A stretch of 64,000 bases of DNA from Bacteroidales bacterium UBA7569 (lineage in GTDB: Bacteria; Bacteroidota; Bacteroidia; Bacteroidales; Paludibacteraceae): NCBI GenBank assembly GCA_002477945.1, contig DLLF01000036.1:108038-172037 (forward strand), written 5' to 3'. The notes under the pieces are model-generated. The model worked only from the letters and a program-made list of their open reading frames with translations, searched no databases and had not been told where the DNA came from. The stretch's first letter is position 1; each line of letters starts with the position of its first letter. Positions 18,601 through 26,417 of this stretch are shown piece by piece. Made by a program: the position numbers and the translations under genes.

Positions 18601-21600
18601 AACACGGGCGACAATGTAACGCTGGATGCCGTTACGCTCCATGCACGCTCACTGCCCGAGAAGTTTGTCATCGTGGCGAATAGCACCGACTGGTATGCCC
18701 TCAATGCCGATATGTCAGGCAGTTCTGCCCAACCCGCCAATAGTCATGTGACGGTGGATGAAACTGCTGATGCTGCCAAAGCACCATGCAACACCCTATA
18801 TACCTTCGATGGTATGCCTAATGGTGGCGACAAACGTTATGTACGCTTTGTGGGTGCCTCTGGCAAGTATCTTTGGGCAGCGTCTGCCGACAATGTAGGC
18901 GTTCAGAACTATGCCGGCAACACACCCGCTGCTACTAATGACTCTTACAATTGGTTGCTCACAACCTCCGACAATGTAACCTACACATTCAGCAATCCGC
19001 AGAACAGCAGAACGCTCCGCCTCAATGACTCCAAGTTCGCCATGTATGTGTCCGGTGTGCAAGAGTTCCGTATCTTGCCTGTGACCGACACGTGTGTCTT
19101 CAACTATGCACCTGCCAACTTCCGTACGGAAACCGTCAAGAGTACTTCCGTAACGCTTGCTTGGGACGCTGTCGCGGGAGCAACAATGTACCAACTCAGC
19201 ACCGATGGCACTACTTGGACTGATGTCACGGGTGCTACCTTCTATATAGTAAACGGGTTGGCTTCTACCACTGAATATACGTATCATCTCCGCGCTCGTC
19301 ATGGTGATGGCACCGACATCTGTTCCGATGTAACCTCCCTCACATTCACCACCTCCGACTGCGACGATGTGCCCTACAACCTTGCCTATGTATCCAAACT
19401 CACCTCCGTCATTCTCTCGTGGAAAGCCACAGCCGCTACGGCTACCGTCCGTGTCTATACCGATGCGGATTGTAAGGCTCTGTTCGGTACGGAGCATACC
19501 AATGTATCTTCTCCGTTCACAATTGAGGGCTTGGAGAAAGCGTCCACCTATTATGTCAAAGTCTTTGCAGGTGGTACGTGCGTTTCTGAAGTTCTGGAGG
19601 TGCACACCGATGCCCCGCAAATGGATGTCGTGGAGTGGGCGCCCGATCACATGGATGTCTCTATTAATACCGATGAGAAAATCTCCGTCCTCTTGGAAAA
19701 TCAAGTGACAAAAGGAAGTGGAACTGGCATGATTGCTGACGAACTCTTCTTCTCTAAGTATTTTGAGGCTACGGGCAATGTCAAGTTGGTTGCCGTGTAC
19801 AATGGTACGGGCAAGGAGGTGGATATCACTGATTACAAAATCAAGTATGGTAAAAATCAGTGGGAATCGGCAAATAGTGCTGACAAATATATACCCATTG
19901 GCGAGTTTAGTGAAACACCGAATGTCATGGCTCCTGCTGAAGAAATAATCTTGTATTCCACAGGATCGGCATCAAACGATGTCGAAATTATGAATTGTTT
20001 GGATAATACATTTATAGATGCTCCATGGAAAGAAGTGACAGCAAAAAACAATACAGGAGGAGGACTCTTGTCATTTGCCGGTAATAAAACAATTGCCTTG
20101 TTCAAAGGTGATGAAGCCATTGACGTAATAGGCGGTATTGATGATTCCGGTAATCCTATTTCTACGGGAACTTCAATGTACGAACCTTCATGGGGCGATG
20201 ATCCGGGTTGGACTTGTGAAACGGGTACATCGATCAAGGATGGCTCTGTGATAGGTATCTCAACCAACCGTTGTCTGCTTGTTCGTAAAAACACGGTGCG
20301 TTCAGGGGCAGAGGCTATAGCGAAGAATAAGTCCGATTTTGTCACGTTGTGTGACGAATGGACGGGGGAACATGTACCGGATAATGTTGAAGATAAAGGC
20401 GTACAGGCTACTTGTGAGAATTTCGGATATGTAGGTGATTTCGACTATTCGGGCTATTATACCACCTACGAAGAATTGTCTTCCACCACTTTCGAGGCTT
20501 CTGCTCGCAATGCTGATGGCACAATCACAGTCTCTGTTCCCCGTATGGACACATTGGCTTGCAAAGGACTCAAAATTGTCGTTTCCGACAAAGATGGCAA
20601 AATCATAACGCAAAGAGAGTACAAAGTTCCTATTCTTGTGAATCAAAACGCAAACACGGACGATGCTTATCTCTTCCGTTTCACGGCTGACACGTGCAAA
20701 ACCTGCGATGTCGTCGTTCGCGACAACGCAACCCTCTCCGTAGTGGATGGCGGCAAGAACACCGTGCGCGATGTGATGGTTTACCAAGGTTCTGCGCTTT
20801 CCGTGCCGCAAGGAAATGAATACGCTGCCAACTCCCTCTCGTTCCGTCGTCGTGAGTCAGGTACAGGCGACCAGGTGGCTTCACTTGACTATCAAGGGAC
20901 GCTCAACCTCACACACAGCAGCGAAAAAGCGGTTTACCTCGATCTTCTTATCAGTGCGAACAATTGGCATTTCCTCTCTCTGCCTTATGATTGCGACATC
21001 GCCGATGTCGCATTCTCCAACGGACAACCGGCTGCCTATGGCACCGACTGGTTCCTTATGTACTACGATGGCGAACGTCGTGCCTCCACGCAGCAGACGG
21101 GTTCCAACTGGCGGCAATACCACGGCACCACCATCGAAGCGGGTAAAGGTTATGTAGTCGGTATCAAGGGAAATACCGCAAAGCCCGATTATATCTACGA
21201 ACTCCGTTTCCCCATGGCAAAAGAGGTGCTGGCGCAGGAAAGTACCGATAAGATGGTATCCGTAAATGCCTATGGTGCTGCCACCGACATCCGTCCCAAC
21301 CACAAAGGTTGGAACCTCGTAGGTAATCCTTACCTCAACTACTATAAGAAAGAAGGTACGGCTTCCTTCCAAGGTCTTGTGTCCGGTCTCCTTGTCTACG
21401 ATCCTGTCACGGGCTATTGGAGTCTTGATGATGAAGGTGAACGCAACCATCCCTATATCACCATTCCGCAGAACTTCGGTTGGACGGCCTACAACCAGGT
21501 ATTGGCGTCCGAAACTCCCCTCTCGCCGTTCACGTGCTATTTCCTCCAAGTGACAGGTGCTACCGATGGTGAAGAGCGCGCTATTGCCTTCTCGCATGCT

Positions 21601-22329
21601 CAGCGTGGACGGGCTGCCATGCCGATGCTTACTCGTCAGACTGCCGACGAACCTGTCATCGTGGATGTTGTCTTGCGCAATGCGGCAGGCGAGCAGGACC
21701 ATACGGCACTGGTGATTGACGACCGCTTTACCGACGACTATGAGATGGATGCCGACTTCTTCAAGTGGTTTGGCGACTACTACCGTCGCTATACGCAACC
21801 TGTCATCTACACCCTTGGTACCGACGGTGGCAAGCGCGCCTTCAACGCTGTCAGCGAACAAACGGCTGCCCAACCTGTATCAGTGGGCTATTTCGCTTCA
21901 CACGCAGGGGAATACACCTTCTCCCTCAATCGCACAAGCGACTTGGCACGTCTTGCGGAGGTTTGGCTCTTCGATGTACAAACGGGGACTTACACCAACC
22001 TCTTGCAACAGGACTATACTTTCACCACTTCGCCCACGGATGGTGCTGGACGCTTCTCTGTTAATGTGCGCTTGCTGCCTAAGGTTACCACCGGTGTGGA
22101 CAACCTGGATGCCGGCAATCTGCGTATCTCGTCTTCTTGTCGCATGATTACTGTCAGCGGATTGCCCTCTTCGGCTTCTCTCTGGCTCTATGATGCTGCG
22201 GGCAAACTGATTTCCTCTGAGCGTACTTCCACTTGGCAACGCACCTACACCGTACCGCAGTCAGGCACCTATTTCATTAGGGTGGAGACAATGCAAGGGG
22301 CTAATACACTCAGCACGGTCGTTGAATAG
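15601..22329 (+). CDS. Giant secreted multidomain protein with T9SS-type C-terminus
   Basis: Probably a surface adhesin or scaffold; no catalytic domain is recognised. The 2242 residues begin with a signal peptide (LLFTILTLLAVGSMNTWA). Fibronectin type III modules lie at about 260-342 (ADLSWTAVPNATEYKITY), 1170-1255 (VTLAWDAVAGATMYQLS) and 1257-1338. InlB B-repeat-like modules lie at about 350-425 (FVGWTITN, TTYYAVFATK) and 647-723 (FDGWATAE, TTLYAVYKY). Two segments, about 730-880 and 1020-1160, look like beta-trefoil-type repeats. A lamin-tail-like domain spans about 1360-1500 (VKLVAVYNGTGKEVDITDYK). The C-terminal 55 residues (WLYDAAGKLISSER, GTYFIRVETMQG) match the type IX secretion sorting domain. 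The best-supported upstream promoter is 665 bp away. It is followed 50 bp later by the sorting-signal protein. Confidence 0.87.
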   Translation: MKQFRLLFTILTLLAVGSMNTWAETLTISGASSGHNAPWSTSYENGNGTSITSGGSSIGITYTNTARMSTAIQIKKGASNGFYSTTFPANSVITSIAITSKTNSVTLYISKDGKSWGTGATINKTTTKTYTAADGYLYFKVNATSSYAQITSIVVTYEAAATCTTPMFTIADKTISLSEASTADYDMSTNLTINKGGSTGAITYACDDEKVIIEGNTFYAETAGTYTINATMAADATYCEATTSFTMTVQSAPCTALTTPTGLNTSNITATTADLSWTAVPNATEYKITYGDAENPGTKQATATGTTYTLTNLTPQTGYIWAVKAIGDGATYCDSEDSQSGDFTTAAPPQYTITWSVNGTTTTTQVTEGDAIGTLPADPSAPSGCSDKVFVGWTITNIGATPTNDKPEFITANTIPTGNTTYYAVFATKANTSGSQDIVFNVGDIAAENNWNNGTQYSSYTIAPITITYSGGVNDGKYYSDDSWRSYKNGSVVVSGSTISEVISSPEKTFTKQTDGTWKYTGTATVKFTKFTIKTTAAGSSYTDYITECVDCTAPAEALALTLSQKTANLGQDGNAVVTFSTTGGNGTAVAYAVTPTTGATLSGTTITFTQEGTYTLTASQSYTTTNGTTYCGGTDSKTITIAPAEYTLTLNDRGSKSTAGNCYAGAKVLQPADPTGVCTEPINYVFDGWATAEVAEGSTTYTKVSFPYTMPNANTTLYAVYKYVDGNSAETGASPVSAASIVDGGQYYITATAKDGKAYMLKAGSFSAGNSGDNTAVFDAATVTSDKAWTFVKNTGGEGWFVKYGENKLGTTNGNNELSCSSSNTGLWTCNATTSGSSTVILTYASYSRKLALYASTPNWRTYTTANGAQTIQLYSPVSYLYTTSPVCGPYVRITSGKELYVTAGNAGGTRSTVQVQDTVKFEAGNLQGSNGNEPKVKIPAADITCNGAATTKVTAALEQTATDNGDGTYSIKGTVILTYKPTDFDVREDITLQLRAEYNTGDNVTLDAVTLHARSLPEKFVIVANSTDWYALNADMSGSSAQPANSHVTVDETADAAKAPCNTLYTFDGMPNGGDKRYVRFVGASGKYLWAASADNVGVQNYAGNTPAATNDSYNWLLTTSDNVTYTFSNPQNSRTLRLNDSKFAMYVSGVQEFRILPVTDTCVFNYAPANFRTETVKSTSVTLAWDAVAGATMYQLSTDGTTWTDVTGATFYIVNGLASTTEYTYHLRARHGDGTDICSDVTSLTFTTSDCDDVPYNLAYVSKLTSVILSWKATAATATVRVYTDADCKALFGTEHTNVSSPFTIEGLEKASTYYVKVFAGGTCVSEVLEVHTDAPQMDVVEWAPDHMDVSINTDEKISVLLENQVTKGSGTGMIADELFFSKYFEATGNVKLVAVYNGTGKEVDITDYKIKYGKNQWESANSADKYIPIGEFSETPNVMAPAEEIILYSTGSASNDVEIMNCLDNTFIDAPWKEVTAKNNTGGGLLSFAGNKTIALFKGDEAIDVIGGIDDSGNPISTGTSMYEPSWGDDPGWTCETGTSIKDGSVIGISTNRCLLVRKNTVRSGAEAIAKNKSDFVTLCDEWTGEHVPDNVEDKGVQATCENFGYVGDFDYSGYYTTYEELSSTTFEASARNADGTITVSVPRMDTLACKGLKIVVSDKDGKIITQREYKVPILVNQNANTDDAYLFRFTADTCKTCDVVVRDNATLSVVDGGKNTVRDVMVYQGSALSVPQGNEYAANSLSFRRRESGTGDQVASLDYQGTLNLTHSSEKAVYLDLLISANNWHFLSLPYDCDIADVAFSNGQPAAYGTDWFLMYYDGERRASTQQTGSNWRQYHGTTIEAGKGYVVGIKGNTAKPDYIYELRFPMAKEVLAQESTDKMVSVNAYGAATDIRPNHKGWNLVGNPYLNYYKKEGTASFQGLVSGLLVYDPVTGYWSLDDEGERNHPYITIPQNFGWTAYNQVLASETPLSPFTCYFLQVTGATDGEERAIAFSHAQRGRAAMPMLTRQTADEPVIVDVVLRNAAGEQDHTALVIDDRFTDDYEMDADFFKWFGDYYRRYTQPVIYTLGTDGGKRAFNAVSEQTAAQPVSVGYFASHAGEYTFSLNRTSDLARLAEVWLFDVQTGTYTNLLQQDYTFTTSPTDGAGRFSVNVRLLPKVTTGVDNLDAGNLRISSSCRMITVSGLPSSASLWLYDAAGKLISSERTSTWQRTYTVPQSGTYFIRVETMQGANTLSTVVE

Positions 22330-22379
22330 TCTATACTGAAGTAAGTATAAAATATAGAACAATATCACAACATACTATA

Positions 22380-23093
22380 ATGATACGAAAACTTATTCTT
22401 GGTGTTTTGGCTGCATCGGTTCTCACGTCGATTAGTGCTGCGGATCTCAGTGAATATCCTGTCAAAGGCGAGGCACAACAGCCTGCAACGGATGTGGCTA
22501 TGGCAGAAGTCTCAACCGGTTTGTCGGCATTGCCCGCTGCAACGTCATCCCGTGTGCAGGTGAAGCATATAGTGCCGGCACAGGTCGCATCCTGCAGCGA
22601 AACCTCCTATTCCGCTACGCCCCTTCACTCTACGGCAACTGCGCAGCAAAATTCCAATGCAGGAGGATGTGCTGCGGAAACGTCTGCTTCCTGGCGGTCT
22701 GCGGTGTCCTCGTCTGTCGGGCAATCCGCGTATTCGGTTTCAGTGCCCGCTGTTCACCGGAAAAACGCTGCAGGTAACAAGGCTGTCACGGAAGTCTCCT
22801 CTTCTGCCGGTTCTGGAGAAAGAGTTTCTGGACAAGTGGGGAATGTCTCCTTGCCGCAGTCCTCTTTCACTTCCACATCTGCTTTTCTTAGCGATAAAGA
22901 CCAACCCTCTTTGTCACGCATCGGCAACAGCGGCACTCCTGTCCGCCGTGTCGATTGGGGAGATGGTGAAAACAATGGTGGAGGACTGAAGGAACCCGAC
23001 CCCGATCCGGTCGGCGAACTTCCTTTCTGCTTCATGGCATTGCTCCTCGCAGCGTTCGTCCTCTATAGAAAACATTCGGTATCAAGAGGGTAA
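22380..23093 (+). CDS. Ser/Ala-rich exported protein with tripartite sorting-like C-terminus
   Basis: Not assigned to a named family. The 237 residues have a signal peptide (LILGVLAASVLTSISAA), a low-complexity Ser/Ala/Thr/Val-rich middle with scattered Cys, and a C-terminus of acidic/Gly-rich linker, motif EPDPDPVGELP, one hydrophobic helix (FCFMALLLAAFVLY) and a basic end (RKHSVSRG). That motif-helix-basic order resembles sorting signals such as LPXTG or PEP-CTERM, but the motif is neither. It lies 50 bp after the giant T9SS-type gene without a terminator between and probably shares its transcript. A terminator-like hairpin follows at 23133. Confidence 0.6.
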   Translation: MIRKLILGVLAASVLTSISAADLSEYPVKGEAQQPATDVAMAEVSTGLSALPAATSSRVQVKHIVPAQVASCSETSYSATPLHSTATAQQNSNAGGCAAETSASWRSAVSSSVGQSAYSVSVPAVHRKNAAGNKAVTEVSSSAGSGERVSGQVGNVSLPQSSFTSTSAFLSDKDQPSLSRIGNSGTPVRRVDWGDGENNGGGLKEPDPDPVGELPFCFMALLLAAFVLYRKHSVSRG

Positions 23094-23132
23094 AACGTAC
23101 GCAATGCGTGGGTAAAATAGACTATATTTTGG

Positions 23133-23170
23133 AAAGAGGCTGTCTGACAAGTGCAGGCAGCCTCTTTGAT
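23133..23170 (+). terminator. Hairpin terminator after the sorting-signal protein gene
   Basis: AAAGAGGCTG (23133-23142) pairs with CAGCCTCTTT (23158-23167), a 10-bp stem. The T-run is only the three bases closing the stem, so termination may be incomplete. Confidence 0.65.
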
Positions 23171-23203
23171 TATCTACTTTGCCGGTTGGTGTGGAGACAA
23201 TGC

Positions 23204-23234
23204 CTCACTGGGGACGCGGACGCCCTCGTCCGCG
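23204..23234 (+). repeat. GC-rich hairpin element, copy 2
   Basis: CTCACTGGGGACGCG (23204-23218) matches copy 1 exactly; the perfect stem CGCGGACG (23215-23222) / CGTCCGCG (23227-23234) has loop CCCT. A 9-bp tandem repeat begins nine bases later. Confidence 0.65.
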
Positions 23235-23242
23235 GAATTCAG

Positions 23243-23287
23243 CCGTCCTATCCGTCCTATCCGTCCAATCTGTCTAATTCGTCTCAT
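23243..23287 (+). repeat. 9-bp tandem repeat, copy 4
   Basis: Five units in perfect register: CCGTCCTAT, CCGTCCTAT, CCGTCCAAT, CTGTCTAAT, TCGTCTCAT. This is the best-preserved copy of the family. Confidence 0.88.
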
Positions 23288-23301
23288 TCATCCTTCTTCA
23301 T

Positions 23302-23337
23302 AGGACGTCTCGAACACCTGGAACGTCTATAATCAGC
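23302..23337 (+). repeat. Second 9-bp repeat (GAACGTCT type), copy 2
   Basis: AGGACGTCT, CGAACACCT, GGAACGTCT, ATAATCAGC. Sixteen bases are identical to 9894-9909. Confidence 0.72.
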
Positions 23338-23413
23338 AAAGCAAACTACACGTATCACCGTGTCTGCTCCTCCATGCATAGTTCCGCTTACTCTGCCGCC
23401 AATGGTCTTCCTG

Positions 23414-23445
23414 TTTGCAGGAACAGTTGTTTTTTTGTACCTTTG
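23414..23445 (+). promoter_or_regulatory. Promoter of the small secreted protein gene
   Basis: TTTG (23414-23417), 20 bp, TACCTTTG (23438-23445), a full consensus. Transcription should start near 23450, so the coding start must be downstream; this fixes the gene start at 23520. Confidence 0.88.
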
Positions 23446-23519
23446 CACAGTCAGACGGCGTTTCCCATATCTTTATCGAAACATCGCTGGACTATATTGA
23501 CCTGACTAAATTCGATCAC

Positions 23520-23990
23520 ATGAAAAAACATTATTCTCTGTGTGCCTGGTTGGTAGTGCTCCTGTTATGTGCGGCTTCTGGTGTGTATGCCGGTTCGTGG
23601 CAATTGCCTGCGGATGCCGCCTCCTGGAAAGCGGGCGATGAGCCTTCGCTCCAATATACATTTGTCTATCAAGGCTATTCGGGGGCAACCACTCGCTGTG
23701 AGGGAGGCAAATTGTATAAGGAAGGCGAGAACGTTGCTCTATCGTCCGTTGTCCCCGCTCGTGAAAACAGCACATTTCTTGGCTGGCAATATGGAGGGCT
23801 CGTCTATCAGCCCGGAGATGTGTTCATTATGCCGGCTGCTGATGTGGTGTTGGTGCCGTTGTGGAAACAGACGGCAACGCGTGTGGAGAATGTGGAAGAG
23901 CAACAAGCCGTGCAGAAAATAGTACGTGATGGCTCTGTTTATATTATCAAGGACGGCAACACCTATGACGTGATAGGCCGCAGACAATAA
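23520..23990 (+). CDS. Small secreted protein with InlB-like module and conserved C-terminal tail
   Basis: Function unknown. ATG at 23520 gives 156 residues; a longer frame from 23415 would start inside the promoter. The signal peptide is MKKHYSLCAWLVVLLLCAAS followed by GVYA. One InlB B-repeat-like module follows (YKEGENVALSSVVPA, FLGWQYGGLVYQPGD, VVLVPLWKQ). The end (VQKIVRDGSVYIIKDGNTYD, then VIGRRQ) matches a tail shared by many secreted Bacteroidales proteins and related to type IX C-terminal domains. It lies 21 bp before the M6 peptidase gene on the same strand and is probably co-transcribed with it. Confidence 0.75.
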   Translation: MKKHYSLCAWLVVLLLCAASGVYAGSWQLPADAASWKAGDEPSLQYTFVYQGYSGATTRCEGGKLYKEGENVALSSVVPARENSTFLGWQYGGLVYQPGDVFIMPAADVVLVPLWKQTATRVENVEEQQAVQKIVRDGSVYIIKDGNTYDVIGRRQ

Positions 23991-24011
23991 CCCGTAAAGG
24001 AGTAAACTGCA

Positions 24012-25994
24012 ATGAAAACAAAACTTGTCATACTGATAGCATCTCTGTTTGCTGCCCTGTCTGTCATGGCTGTCCCTGCCTACCCGGGGTGGCAAATCAA
24101 AACACAACCCGACGGAACGCAGATCGAAGTCCGCTTGCATGGAGACGAAATCTGTCATTACTGGACAAACCGCGAAGGGAAAGAAGTCAAAGTAGATGAC
24201 AAAGGCTTTTGGAACGTAGTGGGGGAGCAACCCGCACCCGACGCCCTGGCGGAAAGGCGCAAAAAGTCTCCGAGGTTTGTCAACCGCCCGAATCGGGTGG
24301 GGGCTGTGAATCTTGCTCCGCGAGGATTGGTCATATTGGCTGATTTCGCAGATGTAGCCTATCTGCCCTCCAATTCGCAGGAGGAGATGAACAAGATGAT
24401 GAACGCCGGTTCCTATACACACAATGGTGCCTATGGCTCGGCACGAAAATACTTCTCCGACCAGTCCGGTGGGGCGTATGTTCCCTCTTTCGATGTGGTC
24501 GGACCTGTAACGCTACCCAAAAATTGCGCCTACTATGGAGAAAATAATAGCAAAGGAAACGATAAATATCCGGGTGACATGGTGGTCGAAGCCTGTAAAC
24601 TCGCGAAAGCGGAGTGGAATGTGGATTTTACGCAATATGACAACAATAACGATGGGTATGTCGATTTTGTCTATATCCTCTATGCAGGCAAAGGTGAGGC
24701 GGATGGAGGAGCGGCTACCACTGTCTGGCCGCACAATTGGGACCTCGAATCGGCTGCTTATTGGGGAAATTGCACCTACAGCAAATCCGAACGCAAAATA
24801 GATGGACTCTATATCAATGACTATGCCTGCTCTGCCGAACTGGCTGGATATACAGGCGAACGGAACGGCATCGGGACACTGTGCCATGAATTCGGCCATG
24901 TCTTGGGACTGCCCGACTATTATGATACCGGCCAAGGAAGCAACCTTACGGAAAGCCGTACCCCGGGGGCTTGGGATGTCATGGATATTGGTAACTATAA
25001 TGGCAACGGAAATTATCCGCCCAACTATAGCATTCACGAGAAGTATTTCTTTGGCTGGCAGACGCCTGTCAATCTGGGGGCGGTTCCGAATGCATTGAAT
25101 ATCAAAGCCGTTGGCGGGGAAAATGCGGTGGCATACCAAATCAATACGTCCAATAAACTGTTACCCGCAACAGAGGAAACAGCGCAGTATTATATCGAAA
25201 ACCGGCAACAAACAGGTTGGGATCTCCATCTCCCGGGACATGGTCTCATCGTGTGGTATGTGGATTTCAAGGAGGATAAATGGCGGAACAATGAACCCAA
25301 TAGTTTGGCGGGTTCTCCCAGTTATACGGTTGTTTCTGCCACGGGAAACCGTACCGGTTTAGGTACGGCTGCCGACCCTTTCCCGGGTACACGAAATGTC
25401 AACCGGTGTATGGTTGCAGGAAAAAACCTGACGGAAATCAAGGAAGAAAACGGAATAATCTCTCTTATCTACATAAAAGACCCGAATTCTTTGGTCTGGA
25501 ACTATGAAATTCTTTACGAAAACGCAACGGTTTCCTCCGAAAGCGGTACTGTCGCAAAAGAAACGGCATTGGCAATCACGGTTACCCCCGATGATGGCTA
25601 TATAATAAATTCGGCTGACCATATAGAAATCACAATGGGAGGGGTTACGCTTACCTATGGTGTTGATTTCACCTATGTGGACAATATCCTTACCATTCCA
25701 TCCGTTACAGGGGATGTCGAAATGTATATCATGCCCGTAGTGGCACCTGTCAAACCCTATAAGATTACATGGGTCGCCGATGGGGTGGTGATTGACGAAC
25801 AGGGCTACGATGAAAACGAATTGCTTCGCCTTCCTTCTGCCGAAGTGGTTGCCTGTGAAGGTATGCAGTTCGTGGGATGGACGGAGCAGGCCGGCTTCTA
25901 CGACCCGTTCGCTTTGCCTGACGATCTGTTCTCTGAAGTCAATAACCTGACAGTCAATCGGAATTGCACATTCTATGCCGTTTACAAAGACTGA
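24012..25994 (+). CDS. Secreted M6-family zinc metallopeptidase
   Basis: Predicted extracellular endopeptidase of the immune inhibitor A group. The 660 residues have a signal peptide (LVILIASLFAALSVMA), a propeptide-like region (FVNRPNRVGAVNLAPRGLVI), a calcium-binding-like YDNNNDGYVDFVYILYAGKG, and the zinc motif CHEFGHVLGLPDYYD with HEFGH at 292-296 and the third ligand Asp in GLPD, followed by the Met-turn region AWDVMDIGNY. The C-terminal 150 residues resemble InlB-type modules (FVGWTEQAGFYDP, TFYAVYKD). No clear type IX tail is seen, unlike its two upstream neighbours. It may process surface proteins or attack host or dietary protein; the target is unknown. Confidence 0.92.
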   Translation: MKTKLVILIASLFAALSVMAVPAYPGWQIKTQPDGTQIEVRLHGDEICHYWTNREGKEVKVDDKGFWNVVGEQPAPDALAERRKKSPRFVNRPNRVGAVNLAPRGLVILADFADVAYLPSNSQEEMNKMMNAGSYTHNGAYGSARKYFSDQSGGAYVPSFDVVGPVTLPKNCAYYGENNSKGNDKYPGDMVVEACKLAKAEWNVDFTQYDNNNDGYVDFVYILYAGKGEADGGAATTVWPHNWDLESAAYWGNCTYSKSERKIDGLYINDYACSAELAGYTGERNGIGTLCHEFGHVLGLPDYYDTGQGSNLTESRTPGAWDVMDIGNYNGNGNYPPNYSIHEKYFFGWQTPVNLGAVPNALNIKAVGGENAVAYQINTSNKLLPATEETAQYYIENRQQTGWDLHLPGHGLIVWYVDFKEDKWRNNEPNSLAGSPSYTVVSATGNRTGLGTAADPFPGTRNVNRCMVAGKNLTEIKEENGIISLIYIKDPNSLVWNYEILYENATVSSESGTVAKETALAITVTPDDGYIINSADHIEITMGGVTLTYGVDFTYVDNILTIPSVTGDVEMYIMPVVAPVKPYKITWVADGVVIDEQGYDENELLRLPSAEVVACEGMQFVGWTEQAGFYDPFALPDDLFSEVNNLTVNRNCTFYAVYKD

Positions 25995-26130
25995 TGCTCC
26001 TGCTTGGAATCTATAAGACGGATATAGAGTAAGAGAGGCTTGACGCTTGCCACAATGGCAATACGGAACCGGCTTTCTTTCGGCTGTTGTCTTCTTCGCC
26101 CTGCTCGTGGAGTGGAGTAGGGTACATCCA

Positions 26131-26174
26131 CGACCCCTCAACGACCCCTGAACGACCCCTCAAGCACCCCTTGT
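26131..26174 (+). repeat. 11-bp tandem repeat, four units
   Basis: CGACCCCTCAA, CGACCCCTGAA, CGACCCCTCAA, GCACCCCTTGT in perfect register. Confidence 0.9.
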
Positions 26175-26202
26175 CGGAAACGCAATGAGAGATGGTAAAG
26201 CA

Positions 26203-26235
26203 AAATCGTACATCGTACATTGAAAAATCGTAAAT
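26203..26235 (+). repeat. AATCGTA-rich stretch beside 11-bp repeat
   Basis: AATCGTA occurs at 26204 and 26227 with ATCGTACAT between, the same association with the 11-bp repeat as in 14572-14760. Confidence 0.5.
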
Positions 26236-26340
26236 AGTTTGCCCCTTCGACGGGAAATGGATGATATACCCTGCGTGAAGGATAGAGAACTCTCGGGGGA
26301 AATAAAGAATAAAATATCGGCAATATAGACCAATCTTGTC

Positions 26341-26371
26341 GGTTGTATGGCAAACCTTTTGCCGCACAACC
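26341..26371. promoter_or_regulatory. Nested hairpin upstream of the efflux operon
   Basis: GGTTGT (26341-26346) pairs with ACAACC (26366-26371) and GGCAAA (26349-26354) pairs with TTTGCC (26358-26363), separated by a 2x2 internal loop. No T-run follows. It lies 46 bp before the lipoprotein start and could be an operator or an RNA element. Confidence 0.4.
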
Positions 26372-26417
26372 TCTCGGAAAAGGTTATTGATTCTGAAATT
26401 TATATATGTTATTTGAT

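Larger units (their letters stand above)
23094..23519. other. Intergenic region with terminator, repeat cassette and promoter
   Basis: No gene is supported in these 426 bp. In order they hold a hairpin terminator, a GC hairpin element, a 9-bp tandem repeat, the second 9-bp repeat and a complete promoter. Confidence 0.75.
25995..26417. other. Repeat-bearing intergenic region
   Basis: No gene is supported in these 423 bp between the M6 peptidase and the lipoprotein gene. They hold an 11-bp repeat, AATCGTA-rich sequence and a nested hairpin. No consensus promoter is seen for the downstream operon. Confidence 0.7.

Noticed and set aside
18796..21873. Long minus-strand frames inside the giant secreted-protein gene
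   Set aside because: The plus-strand frame is continuous with signal peptide, recognisable modules and C-terminal domain; antisense products lack any family feature.
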